Below are positions 16,399-24,300 of a DNA stretch of 35,944 nucleotides, piece after piece. The stretch is from Lentisphaerota bacterium. GTDB lineage: Bacteria; Verrucomicrobiota; Lentisphaeria; Victivallales; Victivallaceae. The stretch spans positions 1 to 35,944 of the forward strand of contig SUWA01000021.1 of assembly GCA_015061695.1 (NCBI GenBank), written 5' to 3'. The stretch's first letter is position 1; each line of letters opens with the position of its first letter. Below the pieces are notes generated by a model. The model had not been told where the DNA came from and did no database searches. It was given only the letters and a program-made list of their open reading frames with translations. Both the position numbers and the translations under genes were made by a program.

Positions 16399-18516
16399 TT
16401 AGTTTTTCAATTGGTGAACTTTCCCTAGGCGATGTACCTTCGGGGCGTTGGATGTCGTTTTTTTAGGCGTTTGATCCCGGACCGGCGATTTGCTTTTTTT
16501 TACCTGTTCAGTCGTGCAGCCAAGCAGCGACGCGCCGACCATGCAGCCAACCACGCAGTCAAGAAAATGGTTTTCTTTGCCCGGCGGAAGTTTCCACACG
16601 TCGACGTCGCGCCCGCGGCCGGATGTAAATGTGCTGCTTTCACTGGCAAGCTGTTCGGCGAACATCCGGTGCCGCTCCGTGCTGCTGCCCCATACACTGA
16701 AACTGCCCGGATCACCCGGAGCAGTAAACAGCCGTTCCCGAAAAAAAGATTTCCAAAAATTTGTGTCGTATTCCAGCAAGCGCACACCGCGTTTGCGTAC
16801 TCCCGGGATCCACCAGTTGTGTCCGATCTTATCCCCGGTCTGCTTGCGGTATTCGCTGATCGGCCGCTGTGCCGGTCCGATGCCGATACCTTTGCTGGGC
16901 ATCAGCAATGCAGCGTGCCGGCTTTCGCGGCATACCCGATACACGGTGTCAGTCGACAATCCCCATCCGGAATCGATGATCACTTTTTGAACGCGCTGCA
17001 TACTGTCGTCATCGCGTGGGAAATCCTGTTCCAAAATGATATCTGTCAGGGCGATCAACGCTGAATATATGGCCCCCTCCAAACCGGCATGGGGAAACAG
17101 TTGGCTGTACGTCGGATCCGCTTGCTTCAATGCAAAGCGGAGGCGTTTTTGCTCCGGGAATGTGCCGTAATCGATCACCCAGCAAGTGAAATTGTCCGCA
17201 AACGCGCAGACGGTATAATAAAGCAGATTTTTCTGGACGTCGATGAAGGTGATCAAATTATTCGCCTGGACCGGAACAGTCAACCGTTTGCGATTATTCA
17301 AGCGCGACAAAATATTTTCCTCTTTTATCATCTCGGAAACTTCTTTTTCTTCATGCTCCGGAATGTTCTGGTACTCCGAATTAAACGCCGCTTCATCTTT
17401 GAAAAACAGATTCATTGCAAACTGAACTGCAGATATTTCATCCGGATTATAACGTTCCGGCCAGCTCGGCACCGCCCCGGCATCCATTTCAGCACGATGC
17501 GCCCGATAGAAATCCGTTGCTTCGCGGATGTCGCCGTGGATACGGAATGATTCGACAGCGATTTCCCGATATTGATCCCACAGATCCATATTCGTCGGCT
17601 TCGATTTCAACAGCTGCAGGCGTTTTCCGCACCACTCCGGATTTTTCTCTGGATCCAGAAGTTCATCAGCAATATCACCCGGACGGATCACTGTGCAGGG
17701 CATCACTCCGGAAATTTTTCGCCCCGGACCGGCAAGCCCCAATATATCCCCCTGGATTGTCCGCAGCCGCTTTTTGCATTGCTCCGGAGATTCCGCACTT
17801 TCGCGCGTTTGCGGGTCGTCAATCAATACCATCTCCGGGCGGCAATCCCTGCCGTCAATGTGCCGTTTCATGCCGCGGATCCGCCCGGTGATGCCGACCG
17901 TCACGATTGTCGCACCACTGGCCGCTGAACCTTCAACCGTCGGCAGAGTGATTTCGCTGCCGCTCCAGCAGATCTGCGTCCGCATGCCATTCAGAAGCTG
18001 ACCGGCGGCACGATTATTGACCCCTTCAAGTTTCCGAATCGGATAGCAGACTTCAGGGAAATCGGCCAGCAGCAATTCATTTTCTTCAAGTTCCCGCTTC
18101 ATCGTGTCCAGCAGTTCAAGCGCGGCATCTTCGGAGGCGCCGATCACCACCACGAATTTACGATACCCATACAGTACCGCCCACAATGCCGCTCGCTCGT
18201 TTAAGGTCGTTTTGCCGGTTCCGCGCGGCATCGCCAGCGCAAACAATCCGCCCGTCAAAATTGCTTTTTCAAGGCGCGTGATTACTTCGTGATGATCCGG
18301 CGACCACCCCAGATAAAAGATCTCCGGGAAATAAGTTTCGCAGAATTTCAAAAGACTTTTTCCGCACTTCTCCCGACGCTTCAAATTGGCAATTTCCGGA
18401 AGCGGCGCAATATCTCGACCGCTGACACTCGCGGCAGCGGATCGCTGGCGGGCAGCTTCTTTTTTTGCTTCGTAATTCACCGCCGCCGGTGCGATTTTTT
18501 TCTTGTCGATTTTCAT
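16399..18516 (-). CDS. Terminase large subunit
   Basis: 705 residues. The ATPase domain carries Walker A PRGTGKTT at 97-104 and Walker B VLIDDP at 230-235. The C-terminal RNase H-like nuclease has FIDVQ (Asp426) and VIIDSGW (Asp515), with later acidic residues. It cuts and translocates concatemeric DNA into the prohead. The N-terminal 50 residues are basic and probably contact the small subunit or DNA. The last 45 residues are a Lys/Ser-rich tail. No separate small terminase was recognised; the HTH gene directly upstream could serve, or be a sigma-like protein. The ATG is 5 nt from the upstream stop and lacks a clear ribosome site, so coupling is likely. Confidence 0.95.
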   Translation of the reverse strand: MKIDKKKIAPAAVNYEAKKEAARQRSAAASVSGRDIAPLPEIANLKRREKCGKSLLKFCETYFPEIFYLGWSPDHHEVITRLEKAILTGGLFALAMPRGTGKTTLNERAALWAVLYGYRKFVVVIGASEDAALELLDTMKRELEENELLLADFPEVCYPIRKLEGVNNRAAGQLLNGMRTQICWSGSEITLPTVEGSAASGATIVTVGITGRIRGMKRHIDGRDCRPEMVLIDDPQTRESAESPEQCKKRLRTIQGDILGLAGPGRKISGVMPCTVIRPGDIADELLDPEKNPEWCGKRLQLLKSKPTNMDLWDQYREIAVESFRIHGDIREATDFYRAHRAEMDAGAVPSWPERYNPDEISAVQFAMNLFFKDEAAFNSEYQNIPEHEEKEVSEMIKEENILSRLNNRKRLTVPVQANNLITFIDVQKNLLYYTVCAFADNFTCWVIDYGTFPEQKRLRFALKQADPTYSQLFPHAGLEGAIYSALIALTDIILEQDFPRDDDSMQRVQKVIIDSGWGLSTDTVYRVCRESRHAALLMPSKGIGIGPAQRPISEYRKQTGDKIGHNWWIPGVRKRGVRLLEYDTNFWKSFFRERLFTAPGDPGSFSVWGSSTERHRMFAEQLASESSTFTSGRGRDVDVWKLPPGKENHFLDCVVGCMVGASLLGCTTEQVKKSKSPVRDQTPKKTTSNAPKVHRLGKVHQLKN

Positions 18517-18523
18517 TTTTTGT

Positions 18524-18883
18524 TCACTCGGGGGCGCGCGGAAAGAAAGTGTGTGTTATCTCCCGAGTACTTCCCCGGGAGGCAGGCGGCGGTGGGGGGT
18601 CCGGAAGTACCTTTCCCCCTCGTGAGGGGGGGCGGCGGGGGCGGCGATCTACAATTCCGTATTCAATGGCAATAGGACGCATCGCTGATCGAATTATTCG
18701 CCGCACACGGTAACTTGACATGTTACAGCGATATGCGACGGTGTATATTTTTTCCCCATCAAGCAAAACAGCGCTGCATATCGCTCGCGCTTTGGGGTCA
18801 ATTATAGTCGCGATATATTCTTCAATGTCGTTTATATCGATTTTAGGCTTTTCTACAAAATCTTCAAATTGGAGTAGCGTCAT
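18524..18883 (-). CDS. Sigma region 4-like HTH protein
   Basis: 119 residues. Residues 27-75 look like region 4 of sigma70 proteins: DPKARAICSAVLLDGEKIYTVA, then a turn and YRVRRIIRSAM as recognition helix, with the 'processed residues, turn, HTH' spacing of that domain. Residues 79-119 form a Pro/Arg-rich tail encoded by a GC-rich patch and unlike anything nearby. The ATG lies inside the end of the sigma2-like gene, overlapping by 20 bp in another frame. A TGA two codons upstream in its own frame excludes a simple read-through fusion. It may pair with the upstream product to form a two-piece sigma factor for late genes. Alternative: a small terminase subunit, which also carries an HTH and sits here in many phages. 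Confidence 0.6.
   Translation of the reverse strand: MTLLQFEDFVEKPKIDINDIEEYIATIIDPKARAICSAVLLDGEKIYTVAYRCNMSSYRVRRIIRSAMRPIAIEYGIVDRRPRRPPSRGGKVLPDPPPPPASRGSTREITHTFFPRAPE
18531..18655. other. GC-rich patch with stacked dyads before TerL
   Basis: Composition jumps to mostly G and C with long G runs on the plus strand. It holds CTCCCG/CGGGAG (18560-18565, 18576-18581), palindromes AGTACT, CCCGGG and TCCGGA, and a hairpin with CCCCCT (18615-18620) and AGGGGG (18625-18630). The patch encodes the Pro/Arg-rich tail of the sigma4-like gene. Packaging sites (cos or pac) often lie just before terminase genes, so it is a candidate. Confidence 0.45.
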
Positions 18884-19139
18884 AGATCATTCGATTTTTG
18901 TAACGCCGCAAGCGGCGTAGTATTTTTCTTTTTCCCGTCTCAACGATCATTGATATGTACGTTGTTTCTTTCGCTCTTGCAGAACTGTATTCACTCGCGC
19001 GTTTGACAATCCACAGATATATTTCTTGCTTGAAATCCTCGATATCAGAATACCGCCCCGTAGCACGTGCGATCTGCAACGCATTACAACATGCACATCG
19101 CTCAATGTATGTCCAGTTTCTTTGAATTATATCATCCAT
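18864..19139 (-). CDS. Sigma region 2-like protein
   Basis: 91 residues from ATG 19139. Residues 32-52 (DIEDFKQEIYLWIVKRASEY) correspond to regions 2.1-2.2, the core RNA polymerase-binding helix. Residues 60-80 (TYISMIVETGKRKILRRLRRY) correspond to 2.3-2.4, where the -10 element is melted and read. Nothing resembling region 4 is in this frame; that is in the next, overlapping gene. It is therefore best read as the first half of a split sigma factor. A TTG start at 19187, overlapping the upstream stop, would add 16 residues. The gene stands immediately before TerL and the late genes, the usual place of late activators. Confidence 0.65.
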   Translation of the reverse strand: MDDIIQRNWTYIERCACCNALQIARATGRYSDIEDFKQEIYLWIVKRASEYSSARAKETTYISMIVETGKRKILRRLRRYKNRMIYDATPI

Positions 19140-19183
19140 CGTTGATTTCTTTCTATTTATTGTATATATAATGCCGGCAACGG

Positions 19184-19966
19184 TCAAAACGGCGTTCGTT
19201 CAAGTCCGTCGACGGTGACATTTTCCGCAATAAGTAGCAATGCTTCTGCGGACAAATCCGGTATAACAATATGTTCAAAAAAGCCATCAAAATTATAATG
19301 TTTCAAAAACAGATCTACCTGCGCGGTCATTGGAATGTAACCTTCTATCTTCAGAATCATCCGATAAATATTCAGCTGCAGCGCGTAGTGCCAGAATTTT
19401 GCATCAGGGATATGAAATGTTGCCCGATCAATTCCAGTACGGCCGCCAAATGATTCTTTCGGCAGTTTCCGGACAAATTTCCAGTCGCCAATTGCATAGT
19501 GCATTTGATCGATAGTGCAGAACATATCGATACTGCCGGCAACCAAAAACCGCGGGGAAAACACCAGCTTTTCCGGTTCAATGCATGAATAGATCTGCTG
19601 GAGCTGTTCCACTTCTCGCCATGCTGCGCTGAAACGGATCCGTTCAGCTTCATCCATTGGTGTGTATAATTTGTCGTACTGCCTCAAAATTTGGTTTTCG
19701 CAATTCTCATGCGTTCGGGTGCCGGCAGTGGCGCATTCTTCGCCATATCGTTTCCACTCCTGGATGAATTCATCCGCCGGTCGACCAGTCTTTTTTGATT
19801 TTGCAGCAGCCGCCGCAGCAGTGTCGAACGGTGCGAATGCATTGTGGATCAGGCGGGTTCCGGAAGTATATTCCAGACCGAAGTCATCAATATATCGATG
19901 ATCCTCTTCCGTAAAGGCGATTTTCAGTACTCCAGACGGATGAATTGCTGTTGTTGCAGATGGCAT
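19184..19966 (-). CDS. RecB-clade PD-(D/E)XK nuclease
   Basis: 260 residues from ATG 19966, chosen for its GGGAG ribosome site. The nuclease core is clear: GTRTHENCEN (His86), GSIDMF (Asp147), then GDWKF (Asp161, Lys163), and ALQLNIYRMIL, the Q-x-x-x-Y helix of RecB-like exonucleases. Such proteins are phage 5'-3' exonucleases or Cas4-like nucleases. It could work with the ERF annealing protein encoded upstream to recombine or process phage DNA ends. It follows a small gene with two bases between stop and start region, so they are cotranslated. Confidence 0.82.
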   Translation of the reverse strand: MPSATTAIHPSGVLKIAFTEEDHRYIDDFGLEYTSGTRLIHNAFAPFDTAAAAAAKSKKTGRPADEFIQEWKRYGEECATAGTRTHENCENQILRQYDKLYTPMDEAERIRFSAAWREVEQLQQIYSCIEPEKLVFSPRFLVAGSIDMFCTIDQMHYAIGDWKFVRKLPKESFGGRTGIDRATFHIPDAKFWHYALQLNIYRMILKIEGYIPMTAQVDLFLKHYNFDGFFEHIVIPDLSAEALLLIAENVTVDGLERTPF

Positions 19967-19967
19967 A

Positions 19968-20276
19968 TTACACTCTCCCTTCTTTTTGGATTGCGGCATC
20001 GAAGCAACGATTCAAATATTCCGCGCCGGTTTCGCCTTCGTGCCGGATCAATGCTGGCGGGGCAAGGTGACAGTTGGCTATATGTTGCAGCCAATATTTC
20101 CGCTCATTCCAATAATTCAACAGTTTTTCGGTGTATTGATCAACAGCGTCATGCTTTTTTATTGCCAGGAACACTTGAAGGGCTTCAATATCGAATTTTT
20201 CTCGATTTTGCATCGGGATCATCATTCGTCCGGAAATAATTTCCGTATTGATTCTGGTCAAGGCTTCTGCTGTCAT
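19968..20276 (-). CDS. Small unknown protein
   Basis: 102 residues from ATG 20276, which has AGAGGTG at a good distance. An earlier in-frame start at 20318 would read into the repeat array. The sequence is helical with a middle of FDIEALQVFLAIKKHDAVDQYTEKLLNYWNERKYWLQHI and LIRHEGETGAEYLNRCFDAAIQKEG. It is the first gene after the repeat array and its stop nearly touches the nuclease start. It may be an accessory to that nuclease or to replication. No family recognised. Confidence 0.65.
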   Translation of the reverse strand: MTAEALTRINTEIISGRMMIPMQNREKFDIEALQVFLAIKKHDAVDQYTEKLLNYWNERKYWLQHIANCHLAPPALIRHEGETGAEYLNRCFDAAIQKEGRV

Positions 20277-20374
20277 TTTTGCACCTCTGCACCAGTTGCA
20301 CCAGGGGACCCGGGGCAATTCTCTATATATGGGGTTGTGATGATGGTACTATTTATTTTTTGTTCTACCCCCCT

Positions 20375-20645
20375 GGAGCATCTGGAGCAGTATGGAGCAA
20401 GACAATTTTTAAGCGTAAAAAAAGCCTTTTTTTGCTCCACCCTCCCGGGAAAACACCCCGGAGCAATCTGGAGCAGGCGGTAAACAATTTTGATTATTTT
20501 GTGATTGCACCACTGGAGCAGTATGGAGCAATAACGGCAGAAACTATTTTTTTTGCGTTTCTCCGTTGGAGCAGTATGGAGCAGTTTTCTTGTTTTCATA
20601 GTTTTACTTTATTTTGTGATTGCACCACTGGAGCAGTATGGAGCA
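20375..20645. repeat. Paired GGAGCA iteron-like array
   Basis: The plus strand has eleven GGAGCA words: 20375, 20384, 20394, 20460, 20470, 20515, 20525, 20568, 20578, 20630 and 20640. They come in pairs spaced 9 or, mostly, 10 bp apart, one helical turn. The commonest unit is GGAGCAGTATGGAGCA. A 37-bp exact repeat covers 20494-20530 and 20609-20645. One inverted TGCTCC is at 20433. T-rich tracts lie between units. The 375-bp stretch 20277-20651 has no convincing gene and adjoins the primase-helicase gene, so a replication origin is likely; an operator array is the alternative. Confidence 0.75.
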
Positions 20646-20651
20646 GTTTTT

Positions 20652-23039
20652 TTAACCTTCTAAAATCTCGACAGCAATTTTGTCTTTTGCCAGCGCGATC
20701 ACTCGGGTATCTTCCTGTTCGGAACGATAGTTCCAGAGTATTCCGGAACGACGTTTCAAGTGGCCCCTATCATGGTGCGGCCAGCGCAGCAAATTGGGAT
20801 CCACCTGGGGCAGCATGCCAGTCTTGGCCATATTACGGATGATTTCTGACGGATGCCGCCGGTCCATGTAACTCTCGTTTTTGAACCATGCTTCGAGAAC
20901 ATGCGAGCGAATGAATATCCTGTCTTTGTGCGGATCGATAACATCTTGCCCCAGCAGCGGTTTTGTGGACAGAATATGTTGGATCAATTCTTCTTCGATC
21001 CGACGCGCCAATTCCTCATCGGTGTTCGTTTCCTCTTTTTTGGTTTGCAGAAAACTGATTACCCGCTGATATTGTTCTGGTGAACCGCATGCGGCCTGCA
21101 GTATCGCGGTTTCAAACTGCGGCATCCGTGTTGCCGGTGGGATATCGTAAATTTCATGTTTGCCGATAATATCAATGATGTCGGAAAAAATCTGCATCCG
21201 GTTCCGCTGAATAAATCCGATCACGTCACTGGTCCAGTGCGGATTCATCTTTGGTTTAGCGACCATGATGTAGTATGCGCGCGATGCAATATCAGTGTCA
21301 ACTGTGGCACCGTTTACTGTTACGACATAGGTCAGGTTATTCGGCCGGGATTCTTCACCGCGGCCGTATGACGCCCGCCCGGAAATACTGCCGGAAGTGA
21401 CCAGCATCGCCAGATTAGAACTGTGCAGCGTGCCGGTTACATTATCCAACCGCAGGATTCGGGAATTCCGGCCGCGCGTGGAAATGATGCGCTTCACAAC
21501 TTCTTGAAAATTCCGTTCCAGATCGTAGACGGATACATCGATCGGTTTACCTTCCATGATGTTTTCACCGTAAAGCAGCGCGACCATTTCCGGAATCATA
21601 CTTTTACCCGACCCCTGACCGTTCGGGCTGTCAATGATCCAGAGCGGGCGGGCGACCAGCGGTTTATAGAATATAGGCGCCATGATGAAGGCGGCCAGCA
21701 GCGACCGGTTTATGTCGTCGACCGGATTGAAGAAATCCACAAACTTTTCAAATGTTTGGTGATTCGGGGACGGCGGCGGCATATCCGGATGTGTATAAAA
21801 AACATCATCCCGGCGCGGATAATCAGGAGTGAAAGAAATTGCCGAATAGGCGGTCGCTTCAGATTTCAACGCCGAATAGAATTCGTTTTTGGTGACGCAG
21901 CCGTCGATCCGCGCCCAGTCGATCACCTTTCCGGTTTTTCGCGCCAGCCATGAAAACAGATCCGACGCATCGTAAATATAGGAGATTTCGCCGGTTGTTC
22001 GATCGCGGTCGAAAAGTTCTTCACCGACCCGGAACGGTGCTCCCAGCAAGCGGGTGTGGATGTCATCGATCAATGTATTTATCTGTAGCGGGATTTTTTC
22101 CGGGTGTTTTTTGTTCTCCTCAAAATCATAATTCCGGAACGGTTTTTTATTCGCCAGTTTTGCCGCTTCCAGCGGGGCCAGCGTTTGCGTTTCATACTCT
22201 GGAGCAGCGGCGATCTTTTCGGCCAGTTTTTCCCAGGAACCGTTTTCTTTCTCGAAGTAATCGGTAACATCACCTTTCGGCAGCGTGGAACACTTGACAA
22301 CTTTTATTCCGGCAACGATCCCGGTCAGATCTCTGGCGATAAGTTCCGCATGTTCCATGCCGGTATCATCGTTGTCCGGGAGGATTATCACTTGTTTACC
22401 GCGGAGGCATTCCGCGAATTCTTTCCGCCATTTTTTAGCGCCACCGGAATTGGTGGTCGCCGGGACGCCATACCGTTTCAGCGTCTCAACGTCCTTTTCT
22501 CCTTCCACGATGATGCACCAGTTTGATTCGTGAACGGCGCGCCAGTTATACAGGATCGGCGTGATATCTGATATTCCCCAGTGTGAAGGTGTTCCCTGGA
22601 CGAATTCCTTTTTTTGGTCCGGATGCTCCATGCGGCAAACGAAGTATATCAGTGCGTTATCCAGATCCCGATATTCATATCTGGCAGTCTCGGTGTATCC
22701 TTGGCCCAGCAATTCGTCGTAATGACTGCGGCCGGTGCTGCTTTTGCGCAACTTCACTTCAGCAAGATGCAGCCAGTCACCCAGGAATTCCTGGGCTTGC
22801 TGGATGCAGCTGAAATCGGTCCCGCCGAACTTCGTGCGAGCGCAAAGTTCAAGCAGTCCGCCGCCAATCTTTTCGCCATGATCGAACCATTTTTCGCAAC
22901 TGACCGTGACAGAATCCCGTTCCCCGTTACGCCATGCGGCGACACAGCGCCCGTTCGTGATCGGAATATTCAGCACCTTTTCGACGAAGTCAATGCAACT
23001 GCCGTGCTGCTTGATTTCTGTAAAATTGTAATGTTTCAT
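20652..23039 (-). CDS. Primase-helicase, TOPRIM plus SF3
   Basis: 795 residues. The N-terminal half has a TOPRIM fold: VEGEKD at 178-183 and PDNDDTG at 221-227, the metal-binding acidic triad. The C-terminal half has an SF3-type ATPase with GQGSGKS at 474-480 and downstream SRILRLDNVTG and GRASYGRG segments. An N-terminal zinc-binding part is not obvious, with only scattered Cys. Similar phage proteins both prime and unwind at the origin. The repeat array just after its stop is a plausible target. No DNA polymerase is encoded, so the host polymerase must be recruited. Confidence 0.88.
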   Translation of the reverse strand: MKHYNFTEIKQHGSCIDFVEKVLNIPITNGRCVAAWRNGERDSVTVSCEKWFDHGEKIGGGLLELCARTKFGGTDFSCIQQAQEFLGDWLHLAEVKLRKSSTGRSHYDELLGQGYTETARYEYRDLDNALIYFVCRMEHPDQKKEFVQGTPSHWGISDITPILYNWRAVHESNWCIIVEGEKDVETLKRYGVPATTNSGGAKKWRKEFAECLRGKQVIILPDNDDTGMEHAELIARDLTGIVAGIKVVKCSTLPKGDVTDYFEKENGSWEKLAEKIAAAPEYETQTLAPLEAAKLANKKPFRNYDFEENKKHPEKIPLQINTLIDDIHTRLLGAPFRVGEELFDRDRTTGEISYIYDASDLFSWLARKTGKVIDWARIDGCVTKNEFYSALKSEATAYSAISFTPDYPRRDDVFYTHPDMPPPSPNHQTFEKFVDFFNPVDDINRSLLAAFIMAPIFYKPLVARPLWIIDSPNGQGSGKSMIPEMVALLYGENIMEGKPIDVSVYDLERNFQEVVKRIISTRGRNSRILRLDNVTGTLHSSNLAMLVTSGSISGRASYGRGEESRPNNLTYVVTVNGATVDTDIASRAYYIMVAKPKMNPHWTSDVIGFIQRNRMQIFSDIIDIIGKHEIYDIPPATRMPQFETAILQAACGSPEQYQRVISFLQTKKEETNTDEELARRIEEELIQHILSTKPLLGQDVIDPHKDRIFIRSHVLEAWFKNESYMDRRHPSEIIRNMAKTGMLPQVDPNLLRWPHHDRGHLKRRSGILWNYRSEQEDTRVIALAKDKIAVEILEG

Positions 23040-23043
23040 GTCT

Positions 23044-23451
23044 TTAACCTTTTTTATCTAAAAACACTTTTCTGAAAAATTTGAATAATGCGCTGTGTTG
23101 CAAAGTACAGCGTATCGTTTTTTTATAAACCGGACATGGATGTTTTGATTTTGATGTAAGGTCAAGGCGACGGCGATTAGGACAATCCCAGCAAGCATCA
23201 ATATCAAACTCCGGATAGCGATTTTCGATATCGATCCAGCGGGCAATAAGAATTTTGGCGAATTGTTTTGTCGCTGCTGCACAATCTGTCGCGGTGCGAC
23301 TTATTGCAAGCGCCAAAGCAGTCATTTCTTTGGCCGCTCTTATTATTTCATTGTCGACGTTAGTCATTTTTTTGTCCATTTTGCAGATTGGTGAAACGGG
23401 CAGAAATTGTCCGCTTCGGTTTCGACTTTTTCTCGCACAACATTCAAGCAT
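23044..23451 (-). CDS. Cys-rich unknown protein
   Basis: Up to 135 residues. ATG 23451 overlaps the upstream stop by eight bases, a coupling-type overlap. In-frame ATGs at 23379 or 23367 would give the more conserved-looking start (TNVDNEIIRAAKEM), but none has a clear ribosome site. The C-terminal third holds CWDCPNR, CPVYKKTIRC and so a likely four-Cys metal site. The middle is helical with an Ala-rich part. It adjoins the primase-helicase gene with four bases between, so a role in replication or DNA binding is possible. No family recognised. Confidence 0.6.
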   Translation of the reverse strand: MLECCARKSRNRSGQFLPVSPICKMDKKMTNVDNEIIRAAKEMTALALAISRTATDCAAATKQFAKILIARWIDIENRYPEFDIDACWDCPNRRRLDLTSKSKHPCPVYKKTIRCTLQHSALFKFFRKVFLDKKG

Positions 23452-23959
23452 GAACCCACAAAACCGACCGGTTTTCCGTTATCAGTGATGCCGGTGGAAA
23501 AAAATCGGTATTCCGATCGCAGTTCCAGTTTTTACAATCTTTTGCCGGGCAGAATGCCATATCTTTGTAACTCATTTTTTTTACGTTTCCTTCCTGTTTT
23601 AAATAAAGTTTCAAAGCTGCGACCGCAGCAGCGTTATCCCGATGTTCCGTCAAAGTGCTGCCCGGTTTTCCCTGATTCGGCAGGAAAGCCCCAACAATGA
23701 AACAATTCCCGTCAATCTCGACGTCAGTGTTATTGTAAATTCGGGGATATTTTGCCATTTCCTGCAGAATTTCTTCAAGGGTTGGAGCTGGTGCGATACA
23801 ACTGTCTTTTTTGATGCAGTCACCACATTCGCGTGGTAATACATAAATATTCTGATAAAATACATCTCCGAACCACGCCAGCGCAGTCGTGGAAAAATCT
23901 CCGTCCGGGATCTGCATACACAGTTGTGGAGGCGGAACAAGGTGTTTCAAATCACTCAT
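23444..23959 (-). CDS. Unknown protein with Cys clusters
   Basis: 171 residues. After SDLKHLVPPPQLCMQIPDGDF comes an aromatic stretch, then CGDCIKKDSC, a middle with CFIVGAFLPNQGKPGSTLTEH and an Ala-rich helix (DNAAAVAALKLYLKQEG), and a C-terminal CPAKDCKNWNCD. The two Cys groups could bind metal. It overlaps the upstream gene as ATGA and the downstream gene by eight bases, so this is a tightly coupled trio before the primase-helicase. No function can be assigned. Confidence 0.65.
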   Translation of the reverse strand: MSDLKHLVPPPQLCMQIPDGDFSTTALAWFGDVFYQNIYVLPRECGDCIKKDSCIAPAPTLEEILQEMAKYPRIYNNTDVEIDGNCFIVGAFLPNQGKPGSTLTEHRDNAAAVAALKLYLKQEGNVKKMSYKDMAFCPAKDCKNWNCDRNTDFFPPASLITENRSVLWVHA

Positions 23960-24267
23960 TTCTGATTTTTCTCCTTCAGGCGGGCCGCAATCAAGGTTTT
24001 TGTTTCAGGAATTTCATCTTCAGCGGGTTTTAAGAAATCGTTTTCCCAGTCCAGATGAAACAGTTTGCAGATGTGCGGACCGGCTGTCCTACTGATATCA
24101 TCAAGCGTATAACCGACTTCTGCGCGCAGCAATTCGGCAACTTTACAAAAAGTCCACTCCAAACATTTCCGGAACATATCTTCTCGCAGATATTCTGCAT
24201 CCAGCATCGCTTTATTGATGTTGAAGCGGAAATAATTGGTATATTCACCATAATAACCGTACTGCAT
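23956..24267 (-). CDS. Unknown protein
   Basis: 103 residues from ATG 24267. An N-terminal Tyr-rich part (MQYGYYGEYTNYFRFN) is followed by helical sequence with DMFRKCLEWTFCKVAELLRAEVGYTLDDI and an end rich in Lys and Glu. No ribosome site is evident. Instead a 10-codon frame that begins just behind the parB-like stop ends with TGATG exactly at this start, so re-initiation probably delivers ribosomes here. Overlaps the next gene by ATGA. No family recognised. Confidence 0.6.
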   Translation of the reverse strand: MQYGYYGEYTNYFRFNINKAMLDAEYLREDMFRKCLEWTFCKVAELLRAEVGYTLDDISRTAGPHICKLFHLDWENDFLKPAEDEIPETKTLIAARLKEKNQK

Positions 24268-24299
24268 CAAAGAAACAAAAAATACTCGCGTGATTTCAT
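24267..24299 (-). CDS. Possible 10-codon coupling leader
   Basis: The ParB-like stop is followed by G and then ATG (24299). The frame runs for ten codons (MKSREYFLFL) and stops at TGA 24269-24267, whose final A is the first base of the next gene's ATG. This would hand ribosomes from one gene to the next across a 33-base gap without a ribosome site. The evidence is only the two overlaps. Confidence 0.3.
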   Translation of the reverse strand: MKSREYFLFL

Positions 24300-24300
24300 C

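Noticed and set aside
18864-18883. Programmed frameshift joining the sigma2-like and sigma4-like genes
   Set aside because: No slippery heptamer is present, and the second frame has a TGA two codons before its ATG, so a fusion would need a shift inside the last few codons. Separate initiation is simpler.
20273-20599. 108-codon minus-strand frame across the repeat array
   Set aside because: It translates the repeats themselves, has no ribosome site, and its composition follows the repeat word. A non-coding array fits better.
20375-20645. CRISPR-like array
   Set aside because: The repeated word is only 6 to 16 bp, comes in pairs and lacks uniform spacers; no cas gene is nearby except a nuclease that fits phage recombination.
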